Of a DNA stretch of 6,814 nucleotides, positions 1 to 6,718 are shown in pieces (the first letter of the stretch is position 1; each line of letters opens with the position of its first letter). The position numbers and the translations under genes are program-made. Origin of the DNA: Bacteroidia bacterium (lineage in GTDB: Bacteria > Bacteroidota > Bacteroidia > Flavobacteriales > Flavobacteriaceae); assembly GCA_030431085.1 (NCBI GenBank), contig JAUIJW010000128.1:1-6814 (forward strand), given 5' to 3'. Under the pieces are notes generated by a model. It ran no database searches and was not told the origin of the DNA. It saw only the letters and a list, made by a program, of their open reading frames with translations.

Positions 1-1820
1 TTGTATGGTTTAGAGGTGTTAAATGGATTCAAGAGCATATAAAATTACGGACACCTTATGTGGTTTATGGCAAGTTAAATTGGTTTAATGGAATGGCTAG
101 TATAGCCCATCCAGATTTAGAGCTATTGAGTAGTTATAAAAAAAGTTTGGCCAACAAAATGCAACCTATTTATCCTTCTACAGAAAAATTATCACAAAAG
201 GGGGTGAGCAATAAGGTTATACAAAATGTAATGCAAAACCTGTTTCGAGATTTACCAGAAGGTTTTCAAGAAACGCTTTCTAAGGATTTGATGAAGCGAT
301 TAAACTTGCTTAACAAAAATGAAGCGATGTTGCATATTCATTTTCCAAAAGATCATCAACATCTATCCGAAGCCCAGAAACGGTTAAAATTTGAAGAGTT
401 ATTTTATATTCAGTTACAATTAATTAGAAAAAACATTATTCGAAAACATAAAATTAAGGGATTTGTTTTTGAAAAAGTAGGTTCATATTTTAATAACTTC
501 TATCAAAACTATTTACCATTTGAGTTAACAGGCGCACAAAAAAAAGTACTTAAAGAGATAAGAAAAGATTTAGGGTCTGGTGCACAAATGAACCGATTAT
601 TACAAGGGGATGTGGGCTCTGGTAAAACCATGGTGGCAGTTCTTACTTTATTAATGGCTATAGATAATGGATTTCAAGGAACTTTAATTGCGCCTACAGA
701 AATTCTTGCAACACAGCACTTTACAGCTGTAGAAGAATTATTGAAACCGCTAAAAATTACAGTGGCCCTATTAAAAGGGTCTACAAAAAAATCTAAAAGA
801 AATGAGATACACCAAGCTTTAGAAGACGGAACTTTACAGGTATTAATAGGCACACATGCTATTTTAGAAGATAAAGTAATATTTAAAAATTTGGGTGTGG
901 CTATTATAGATGAGCAACATAGATTTGGTGTGGCTCAAAGAGCAAAAATGTGGTGGAAAAATAAATTACCACCTCATATTCTGGTGATGACAGCAACACC
1001 AATACCCAGAACTTTAGCCATGAGTTTGTATGGCGATTTAGATGTGTCTGTTATTGATGAGCTACCACCAGGTAGAAAGCCTGTTAAAACAATACATCGA
1101 TACGACAAAAATCGTTTGGGAGTGTTTCAGTTTATCAAGGAAGAGATTGATAAAGGCAGACAAATTTATATTGTTTATCCATTAATTCAAGAATCGGAAA
1201 CCATGGATTATAAAGATTTAATGGATGGTTATGAAAGTATCGTTAGAGAGTTTCCACTTCCAAAGTATAAAATTAGCATAGTACATGGTCAAATGAAGCC
1301 TGCTGATAAAGCTTATGAAATGCAGCGTTTTGTTGAACAAGAAACACAAATCATGGTGGCCACAACAGTAATTGAGGTAGGTGTTAATGTACCCAATGCT
1401 AGTGTTATGGTAATCGAAAGCTCTGAAAGATTTGGCTTGTCTCAACTACATCAATTAAGAGGTAGGGTAGGGCGTGGTGCCGACCAAAGTTATTGTATTT
1501 TAATGTCGAGTTTTAAGTTAACGGAAGATGCAAAAACCAGGTTGCAGGCCATGGTAAAATCATCTGATGGTTTTGAACTTGCCGAAGTAGATTTAAATTT
1601 AAGAGGCCCAGGTGATATTATGGGCACTCAGCAAAGTGGTGTTTTAAATTTAAAAATTGCCGACATTGTTAAAGACTCAAAAATGCTGGCTTTTGCTAGA
1701 AAAGAAGCTTATCAATTACTGCAAAATGATCCTAATTTAACACATCCAGATCATCAAATAATAGCTCATACCCTTCAGAAAATTGTAAACAATAAGGGTA
1801 TTTGGGCGAATATAAGCTAG
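1..1820 (+). CDS. recG: ATP-dependent DNA helicase RecG (5' end outside window)
   Basis: RecG is a superfamily 2 DNA helicase that remodels stalled replication forks and branch-migrates Holliday junctions in the cytoplasm. The frame is open from base 3 and gives 605 residues to the TAG at 1818-1820. Bacteroidota RecG proteins are about 700 residues, so roughly 95 N-terminal residues are missing. The GTG at 60 is internal: the residues before it (VWFRGVKW...) continue the OB-fold wedge domain that grips the DNA junction. Visible motifs, in order: Walker A GDVGSGKT (606-629), the RecG-type motif II DEQH (909-920), motif III TATPIPRT (990-1013), motif V around ATTVIEVGVNVP (about 1360-1395), motif VI QLRGRVGRG (1452-1478), and the C-terminal NLRGPGDIMGTQQSG segment, which is the RecG-specific translocation region. 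No frameshift or missing catalytic residue was seen. Identification is secure; only the start is unknown. Confidence 0.97.
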   Translation, partial: VWFRGVKWIQEHIKLRTPYVVYGKLNWFNGMASIAHPDLELLSSYKKSLANKMQPIYPSTEKLSQKGVSNKVIQNVMQNLFRDLPEGFQETLSKDLMKRLNLLNKNEAMLHIHFPKDHQHLSEAQKRLKFEELFYIQLQLIRKNIIRKHKIKGFVFEKVGSYFNNFYQNYLPFELTGAQKKVLKEIRKDLGSGAQMNRLLQGDVGSGKTMVAVLTLLMAIDNGFQGTLIAPTEILATQHFTAVEELLKPLKITVALLKGSTKKSKRNEIHQALEDGTLQVLIGTHAILEDKVIFKNLGVAIIDEQHRFGVAQRAKMWWKNKLPPHILVMTATPIPRTLAMSLYGDLDVSVIDELPPGRKPVKTIHRYDKNRLGVFQFIKEEIDKGRQIYIVYPLIQESETMDYKDLMDGYESIVREFPLPKYKISIVHGQMKPADKAYEMQRFVEQETQIMVATTVIEVGVNVPNASVMVIESSERFGLSQLHQLRGRVGRGADQSYCILMSSFKLTEDAKTRLQAMVKSSDGFELAEVDLNLRGPGDIMGTQQSGVLNLKIADIVKDSKMLAFARKEAYQLLQNDPNLTHPDHQIIAHTLQKIVNNKGIWANIS

Positions 1821-1971
1821 GATGAAATTTTTATGGAATGGCTATTTCAGTGTTTTATAAGTCAATCATCTCTATATTAATCGTTAACCTTTTTAAGATT
1901 ATAAATATTATGAAATTACTTTAAACTTTGTAGAGATATATTATAATCTGATAACATCATTATTTTTTTAC

Positions 1972-1994
1972 TTAATTAATGTTAGATTAATTAA
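1972..1994. repeat. Paired TTAATTAA palindromes
   Basis: Two identical 8-bp palindromes are separated by 7 bases (TGTTAGA), so their centres are 15 bp apart. They can be read as a direct repeat, an inverted repeat or an A+T-only hairpin. They lie about 43 bp upstream of the probable -7 element of the DUF481 gene, where an activator or repressor could bind. The background is so A+T rich that chance is a serious alternative. The repeat itself is seen directly; a regulatory role is only inferred. Confidence 0.3.
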
Positions 1995-2036
1995 ATCAAC
2001 CGTTTTAAAATTTAATAAAAAAAGCAATTGATTACC

Positions 2037-2044
2037 TATCTTTG
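2037..2044 (+). promoter_or_regulatory. Probable -7 promoter element of the DUF481 gene (TATCTTTG)
   Basis: The sequence matches all fixed positions of the Bacteroidota sigma-ABfr -7 consensus TAnnTTTG. It ends 22 bases before the ATG at 2067, so transcription would begin close to the start codon with a leader of roughly 15-20 nt. The upstream -33 element (consensus TTTG/TTG about 17-23 bp away) is poor: only A+T-rich sequence such as GTTTT at 2002-2006 lies there. The placement also argues against the TTG at 2028 as a start, since that codon would be upstream of the transcript. Confidence 0.55.
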
Positions 2045-2066
2045 CTCGGATCTTAAAATTGTTTTC

Positions 2067-3164
2067 ATGATAAAACCAATACTTACTTTGGTATTGATAT
2101 TAACGATGGTTGCGCAGGTGTTGGCGCAAGAACCGATGCCAAAATCCAAAAAGAAGTCCACTAAAATTGACAATAAAAGTAAACATGTAATTCCTGTGGT
2201 CTACATAGACTCTATTATTTTAAGTAATGGGGATGCTATTGTTGGAGAAATCAAAAGCATGGATCAAAGCGTTTTGACCATGAAAACTAAGTATAGTAAA
2301 AGTGATTTTAAAATTAAATGGCATAAGGTGTTAGAAATCTATTCTAACCGATTGTTTATTGTATCTGGCTCTGATGGAGAAAGAAGGCAAGGTTTTATTA
2401 ATACCGATCCTAAAAATAAAGAATATGTTATCTTAGATATAGGCGAACATTCACAGAATATAAAAATTAGGGATATTGTTTTCATTATTCAAGGCGGACA
2501 AAATTTTTTTAGTAGACTAAAAGCAGAGTTTGACGTTGGTGTAACTCTAACCAAAGCAAATAACTTAAGACAATTTACAGCCAATGCGAGTAGTAGTTAT
2601 GTGGCCGACCGTTCTTTTTTTACCGGATCCTTTGGCTTAGTAAGAAGTAGCCAAGATTCTATTGCGAATATTCGCAGATTGGATGGTGATTTAATGTACC
2701 AGCGGTATCTACACCACGATTGGTTTTTACAAGGGCAGGCTAACTTTTTATCGAATAGTGAGCAATTGTTACAATTAAGAACTACGATAAGAACCGGTGC
2801 TGGTTATTTCTTTATAAAAAATAATGAATCTTATTTAGGTGCTTTTGGAGGATTGGCTTTAAATAATGAAACATATACTGAAGAAACAGATCCTACTAAA
2901 CAAAGTATGGAGATTTATGTAGGGGGTGAGTTTAATAAATATGATATTGGCGATTTGAGCTTAAAATCATCAATAGTAGTATCACCAAGTGTCACCGAAA
3001 GTGGAAGGATAAGAACCGATATTAAATTTGATATGAAGTACGATTTGCCCCTAGATTTTTATGTAAAAATGAGTGCAACCTATAACTACGATAATCAACC
3101 AGCAGAAGGAGCTTCTAAAGATGATTATGTATTTCAAACTTCCTTTGGTTGGGAGCTTAAATAA
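2067..3164 (+). CDS. Secreted DUF481 (YdiY-like) outer-membrane beta-barrel protein
   Basis: The product is 365 residues from the ATG at 2067. This start puts a classic Sec signal peptide at the N-terminus (MIKP, a hydrophobic core, then VLA before QEP, cleavage near residue 20). The in-frame TTG at 2028 adds 13 residues that would spoil the signal and lies upstream of the promoter motif. After a lysine-rich linker (about 22-42) comes a beta-rich domain of two similar halves (about 47-140): one has NGDA...GEI and ends in WHKVLEIYS, the other has SDGERRQG and ends in IRDIVFI. The remainder (about 147-365) alternates polar and hydrophobic residues, with patterns typical of DUF481 barrels (GDLMYQRYL...WFLQGQANFLSNSEQLLQLRT). 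DUF481 proteins are outer-membrane proteins; E. coli YdiY is described as salt/acid inducible. The ligand or cargo is unknown. The gene appears monocistronic and converges on the NlpC/P60 gene. Confidence 0.85.
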   Translation: MIKPILTLVLILTMVAQVLAQEPMPKSKKKSTKIDNKSKHVIPVVYIDSIILSNGDAIVGEIKSMDQSVLTMKTKYSKSDFKIKWHKVLEIYSNRLFIVSGSDGERRQGFINTDPKNKEYVILDIGEHSQNIKIRDIVFIIQGGQNFFSRLKAEFDVGVTLTKANNLRQFTANASSSYVADRSFFTGSFGLVRSSQDSIANIRRLDGDLMYQRYLHHDWFLQGQANFLSNSEQLLQLRTTIRTGAGYFFIKNNESYLGAFGGLALNNETYTEETDPTKQSMEIYVGGEFNKYDIGDLSLKSSIVVSPSVTESGRIRTDIKFDMKYDLPLDFYVKMSATYNYDNQPAEGASKDDYVFQTSFGWELK

Positions 3165-3165
3165 A

Positions 3166-4368
3166 TTATGGAGTTATATTTTCTACAGACTCAAATTCTT
3201 TAAGATTGGTAATTAATGGATCTTTAATTCCCAAATATCTTCTACTACCTAAGTATCTATCTGTATTAGCTTTGTCGTAATATGGAGAGTCTGGATAAAT
3301 TGAACTTAACCTTACTCTTTTAGAAGCATGAATAAACTCACCTTTGCCATTACCTAACCAAATACCTACATGGGTAACTTTCTGTTTATTGCCGTTTCTA
3401 GCCTTTGTACCAAAAAACATCAAGTCTCCTTTTTCTAAGTTGGTATAACTTAAGTCGGTATCTACATTTAATCCTGCATTGATTTGTTGAGATGCATCTC
3501 TAGGTATGATCAAGCCATTCATTAAATATACTGTTTTTGTAAAACCACTACAATCAACTCCTTTAGTAGATGTACCACCCCATAAATAGGGTAATCCCAT
3601 TAATGATTTGGCATACTCTTCAACTAATAATTGAGAAGGTTTTAGTTGTTGTATCCATGTTTTGTAGGGCGTAGCTTCTTTTTTTAATACGTAACCAGTT
3701 CTACCATCTGGGTACCTAACAAAGTAATATGTTTTGTCTTGTGAGATTAGTTGTAATTGTGCTCCAAGAACTATATCTGAAATTCTAGCAGCATTTGGGT
3801 TTTTATTTTGATAGACGAAACCATTGGTTTTAGTATAAATAATTTTATCTGATGCAAACCAAATGGCATAATCTTTTTCAGTCATTAATTGAACACCACC
3901 GTGATCTACCCATGAAATATATTGATCTGGAGTTTGAACTCTGTAAAAGTCGCCTTTAATCTTTAAGACTTTTAATGTTGTGCCTAAAAGGGCCTGAGTG
4001 GCTAATTCTCCAGAATGCTTAGGCTGAGATCTAATATTAGCTACGGCGTTGTTAACAACCGCATATTTTAAGTCACCCACGCTTTGATCTGGTAATACAG
4101 TGGTGCTATCTATAAAAACGTCATTGTTACCTACCAGTCTGGCTAATAAAGGTTCTTTGGCTTTAGGGAGGTTAGTTTCACCGGTAAGCAGGTAGGAGTC
4201 CTCTTTAAATTTGATCTCAATATCATAAATGGCAGTTCTTTTGTCTGGCGCATAAGTTTTTCTTAAACTGTCATTGAATTGTTGATATTGCGAAAGGTGG
4301 TCTGCCTTGTTTCGACAAGAGATTGTAACAAATATTAAAGCAGCTAAAAATGAAAAAACATATTTCAT
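3166..4368 (-). CDS. NlpC/P60 (C40) cell-wall peptidase with SH3-like domains, probable lipoprotein, YkfC-like
   Basis: This 400-residue protein probably hydrolyses peptidoglycan stem peptides in the periplasm. Residues 1-17 form a short signal peptide ending TIS before Cys18, a relaxed lipobox suggesting a lipid anchor. Residues ~100-160 (NIRSQP, then FYRVQTPDQYISWVDHGGV) and ~175-230 (FVRYPDGRTGYVLKKE) look like two bacterial SH3 domains. The C-terminal domain (~245-380) is NlpC/P60 with catalytic Cys273 in GVDCSGF, His333 in THVGIWLG and a third polar residue His347 in FIHAS. Tyr261, Asp272 and Ser274 sit at the same spacing from the cysteine as the Tyr/Asp/Ser that read the free N-terminal L-Ala in Bacillus YkfC. 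This suggests a gamma-D-glutamyl-L-diamino-acid endopeptidase acting on released muropeptides, by inference from family knowledge. It is last in the minus-strand run, 24 nt after the hydrolase gene, and its stop is one base from the stop of the convergent DUF481 gene. No defect was seen. Confidence 0.9.
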   Translation of the reverse strand: MKYVFSFLAALIFVTISCRNKADHLSQYQQFNDSLRKTYAPDKRTAIYDIEIKFKEDSYLLTGETNLPKAKEPLLARLVGNNDVFIDSTTVLPDQSVGDLKYAVVNNAVANIRSQPKHSGELATQALLGTTLKVLKIKGDFYRVQTPDQYISWVDHGGVQLMTEKDYAIWFASDKIIYTKTNGFVYQNKNPNAARISDIVLGAQLQLISQDKTYYFVRYPDGRTGYVLKKEATPYKTWIQQLKPSQLLVEEYAKSLMGLPYLWGGTSTKGVDCSGFTKTVYLMNGLIIPRDASQQINAGLNVDTDLSYTNLEKGDLMFFGTKARNGNKQKVTHVGIWLGNGKGEFIHASKRVRLSSIYPDSPYYDKANTDRYLGSRRYLGIKDPLITNLKEFESVENITP

Positions 4369-4392
4369 ATTGTATATGGTATCAAGTTTTAA

Positions 4393-5043
4393 TTAGAGTT
4401 TTAGTTGTATCCAAGCTTGTAAATCATAAAAATTTTGAGGAGCTACGCCATGACCAACCGGATATTCTTTGTATTGATTAGAGATGCCTAAATTGGTTAA
4501 ATACGGAGCAGTTTTTCTGGCCCATTCTACGGGAATTACTTGGTCTTCCGTGCCATGTGATACGAAAAAATCTAGATGGTCAAAATTTTTGAAAGTAGTA
4601 TTTTTAATAATATCTCTAAAAATATAACCACTCAAACCTATAACATAATTTACTTTATCTGGGTGGTTGAGCGCATAAGCCATACTTAAAATAGTACCTT
4701 GACTAAAACCTAATAAAAAAGTTGTATCGCCCTTTGGGCTGTATTTTTGTTTAACGTCATCAATAAAAATATCTAACAGAGCTAATGCTTGTTCTGCTTC
4801 ATCTACATCAGAAAATTTAGAGGCATCATGCTCGTTAAAATGGATAGAATACCAAGCATAACCGCCAAAACTAATCGATATGGGTGCCTGAACGCTAATA
4901 ATAAATAATTCATCTGGTAATTCATTCGCAAATGAAAATAAATCCTTTTCATGGCTGCCATAACCGTGGAGCATGATTAAAAGAGGTGGATTTTCTATTT
5001 TTATTTTTGGAGGTCTTGTAATATAATTTAATGAGTCACTCAT
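4393..5043 (-). CDS. Alpha/beta-hydrolase, phospholipase/carboxylesterase family
   Basis: The 216-residue length is typical of the small, cytosolic carboxylesterase/acyl-protein-thioesterase family (Abhydrolase_2). The fold markers are in order: LHGYG (25-29), which forms the oxyanion hole; the nucleophile elbow GFSQG with Ser114; catalytic Asp167 in HGTEDQVIP; and catalytic His198 in YPVGHGVAPQ. The triad is complete, so an active serine esterase is expected. The natural substrate (a carboxylic, lysophospholipid or thioester) cannot be told from sequence. No signal peptide is visible. The ATG at 5043 fits the family's usual N-terminus. It follows the DUF4870-like gene by 59 nt and precedes the NlpC/P60 gene by 24 nt on the same strand, consistent with co-transcription. 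The 59-nt gap is the longest in the run and could carry an internal promoter, but no clean TAnnTTTG box was found there. Confidence 0.9.
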   Translation of the reverse strand: MSDSLNYITRPPKIKIENPPLLIMLHGYGSHEKDLFSFANELPDELFIISVQAPISISFGGYAWYSIHFNEHDASKFSDVDEAEQALALLDIFIDDVKQKYSPKGDTTFLLGFSQGTILSMAYALNHPDKVNYVIGLSGYIFRDIIKNTTFKNFDHLDFFVSHGTEDQVIPVEWARKTAPYLTNLGISNQYKEYPVGHGVAPQNFYDLQAWIQLKL

Positions 5044-5074
5044 TATTTAAATAGTAAATTAAAATAATTTATTG

Positions 5075-5095
5075 AAGGTTTAACAACAAGGTTTA
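5075..5095. repeat. Short tandem direct repeat AAGGTTTA upstream of the esterase gene
   Basis: AAGGTTTA occurs at 5075-5082 and again at 5088-5095, a 13-bp period with ACAAC between the copies. It lies in the 59-nt gap between the DUF4870-like stop and the esterase start. The copies are visible directly; a regulatory role is only a guess and chance is quite possible for an 8-mer pair. Confidence 0.25.
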
Positions 5096-5102
5096 GATCA
5101 AA

Positions 5103-5429
5103 TCATATATTGCGAAACCAATCTTGAAAGTATTCGCCAAGATAAGGTAATTTCTTTTCCTCTCCTTTAATAGCACCTATTAATGCTATAACCCAAAGCA
5201 CCAATAAGATAATAGCTGCTAAATTACCAATAAAAGATAAATCAATCTTGTTAAAAATTGCACCAATAATGAAGCCAATCAATGAAAGCCCGAGAGATTG
5301 ACGGATATGAAATGCTGCAAAAGGATTTTGCTTGTTAAGGTTTAAGAAATAAGCAGCTAACAAACCTATAAAGGTGAAATAACTAATGATGGCTATACTT
5401 TTTCCTTCGTTGATAATTTGTTGATGCAT
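5103..5429 (-). CDS. Small DUF4870-like integral membrane protein
   Basis: The 108-residue protein has three predicted membrane helices at about residues 11-30, 43-61 and 66-88, separated by short polar turns. Between helices 1 and 2 is FAAFHIRQS (37-45), matching the family's conserved phenylalanine/histidine/glutamine patch (F..xHxxQ) near the membrane surface. The C-terminus carries the short motif KKLPYLGEYFQDWF (92-105). Members of this family are often annotated 'DUF4870' or 'import component protein', but I know of no proven biochemical role, so none is assigned. The ATG at 5429 is 15 nt after the dihydroorotase-like stop, with no Shine-Dalgarno sequence. This close spacing supports co-transcription. 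The sequence is intact. Confidence 0.85.
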   Translation of the reverse strand: MHQQIINEGKSIAIISYFTFIGLLAAYFLNLNKQNPFAAFHIRQSLGLSLIGFIIGAIFNKIDLSFIGNLAAIILLVLWVIALIGAIKGEEKKLPYLGEYFQDWFRNI

Positions 5430-5444
5430 TTTAAGTGTATTAAT

Positions 5445-6707
5445 TTATAAGTTATTTAAAATCAATTTATTGTTATTGATTGTGCCATAGGCTTTTCCTT
5501 TTAGTTTGATTCCTTCGAAAATAGCATTTTTGGATTTTGAAAGTATATGATCTTTAGAAAATACATAATCAACATCTGGATTGAATAAAGATAAGTTGGC
5601 TTTTTGTTGAGGTTCTATCTTACTTTGTTCGATGTTGAAAACCTCTCTGGGTTTAGAAGTAAGCAAAGGAATAAACTGTTCTAACTCTAGAATAGAATTG
5701 AGCGCCCCAAAGCAACTTTCTAAACCGATAGTACCATAAAATGCATTTTCAAGTTCAACTTTTTTATTTTCGATATCGATGGGATTGTGATCTGATGTGA
5801 TAAAATCAATTGTACCATCAATAACTCCTTTAATTAAAGCTTTACTATCTTTTTTTGATCTTAAAGGAGGCTCTACTTTGTTGTTACTATTGAAAGTGCT
5901 AAGTGCCTCATCGGTAAATATTAAGTGATGCACTGTCACGCTGCAGGTTACATTTAGCCCTTTTTTCTTGGCATTTTTAATAAGTTGTAATGATTTTGCT
6001 GTGCTTATCGTTGGAATATGTAATTTACCTCCGGTGTATTCAAGCAAAAATAAATCTCTAGAAATTCTTAATTCTTCTGCCAAAGCAGGAGAAGATTTTA
6101 GTCCAAGGCGTGTAGTATTTTCACTCTCGTTGACAAACCCTTTAGTAGCGATACTATTGTCCTTTGGAAAACTCATTACCAGTCCATTAAAGTTTTGAGC
6201 GTATTGCAACGCTACTTTCATAAGATTAGCGTTATCTATAGCCTTGTTATAGTCTGCGAAAGCAATGGCTCCAGCATTGTGCATATCGTACATTTCTGTG
6301 AGTTCTTTTCCTTCGGCTTTTTGTGTTAAATTGGCAATGGGATATATGTCTACCACTTTACCTTCTGCTTTACCTATAATAAATTGTATAGCCGATTTAT
6401 GATCTAGCACCGGATTGGTATTGGCATTTAATGCACAAGATGTAAAACCACTTTTAGCTGCCGTTTCTATTCCATTAGTAAGATTTTCTCTTTCTTCATA
6501 ACCAGGTTCTCCAAATGAAACACTAGCATCAAACCATCCAGAGGAAACATGTAAATTATCTAATTCTATTACTTTACAACGGTCTGGTTTTTCAATGTGT
6601 TGGCTTATTTTTGAAATCACACCATTTTCAATCAAAATATCTTGTTGTTGTTGATGAAAACTTGAAGTAGGGTCTATTATTTTGGCAGATTTAAGAAGTA
6701 TCTTCAC
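5445..6707 (-). CDS. Dihydroorotase-like protein (amidohydrolase fold) lacking key metal ligands
   Basis: True dihydroorotases cyclise carbamoyl-aspartate to dihydroorotate in pyrimidine synthesis. This 420-residue protein has the family's length and layout: an N-terminal beta-sandwich strand (KILLKSAKIIDPTSSFHQ), a TIM-barrel core and a C-terminal return (AIFEGIKLKGKAYGTI). Many active-site positions are changed. The metal-binding HxH with its substrate arginine (DxHVHxREPG) is DASVSFGEPG, with Ser62, Ser64 and Gly66. The HVST histidine is Thr233 (PTIST), HAED is FPKD (180-183), NPPLR is EPPLR (279-283), and the final histidine of TDHAPH is Ile310. Asn96-Thr97, His260-His261, Asp306 and Glu330 remain. 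Such forms are often annotated pyrC in flavobacteria, but this one is probably a non-catalytic or repurposed pseudo-dihydroorotase. The start is GTG at 6707: family proteins begin at this MKILL-like point, and the ATG at 6794 would overlap the upstream gene and prepend 29 residues of off-frame membrane-helix sequence. It lies 11 nt after the upstream stop. Confidence 0.85.
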   Translation of the reverse strand: MKILLKSAKIIDPTSSFHQQQQDILIENGVISKISQHIEKPDRCKVIELDNLHVSSGWFDASVSFGEPGYEERENLTNGIETAAKSGFTSCALNANTNPVLDHKSAIQFIIGKAEGKVVDIYPIANLTQKAEGKELTEMYDMHNAGAIAFADYNKAIDNANLMKVALQYAQNFNGLVMSFPKDNSIATKGFVNESENTTRLGLKSSPALAEELRISRDLFLLEYTGGKLHIPTISTAKSLQLIKNAKKKGLNVTCSVTVHHLIFTDEALSTFNSNNKVEPPLRSKKDSKALIKGVIDGTIDFITSDHNPIDIENKKVELENAFYGTIGLESCFGALNSILELEQFIPLLTSKPREVFNIEQSKIEPQQKANLSLFNPDVDYVFSKDHILSKSKNAIFEGIKLKGKAYGTINNNKLILNNL

Positions 6708-6718
6708 AGATTTATAAT

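Larger units (their letters stand above)
1821..2066. other. A+T-rich intergenic region between recG and the DUF481 gene
   Basis: This 246-bp gap has no convincing gene; the ATG at 1822 opens only 12 codons. It is very A+T rich and shows no G+C-rich hairpin followed by a T-run, so no intrinsic terminator for recG is recognisable. It contains a probable Bacteroidota promoter near its right end (2037-2044) and two copies of the palindrome TTAATTAA (1972-1979 and 1987-1994). Confidence 0.7.

Noticed and set aside
60..62. GTG at 60 as the recG start
   Set aside because: The frame is open to base 3 and the preceding residues (VWFRGVKW...) match the RecG wedge domain, so the gene simply runs off the window edge.
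1218..1445. 75-residue reading frame on the minus strand inside recG
   Set aside because: It lies wholly within the conserved helicase-motif region of recG, has no recognisable domain and no promoter or operon partner; a chance antisense frame.
1822..1860. 12-codon ATG frame just after the recG stop
   Set aside because: Too short and without any supporting context to be called a gene.
1868..1949. A+T-only inverted repeats (ATCTCTA 1868-1874 with TAGAGAT 1931-1937; AGATTATAA 1896-1904 with TTATAATCT 1941-1949)
   Set aside because: The two pairings cross each other, have long loops and almost no G+C; expected by chance in such sequence and not evidence for a structured RNA or terminator.
2028..2066. 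TTG at 2028 as the start of the DUF481 protein
   Set aside because: It adds 13 residues ahead of a clean signal peptide and lies upstream of the likely -7 promoter element.
3140..3156. Possible small hairpin CTTCC...GGGAG near the end of the DUF481 gene as a terminator
   Set aside because: Only five pairs with one wobble, within coding sequence and with no following T-run on either strand.
5968..6198. 76-residue reading frame on the plus strand inside the dihydroorotase-like gene
   Set aside because: It is antisense to a conserved full-length protein and its translation resembles no family; a shadow frame.
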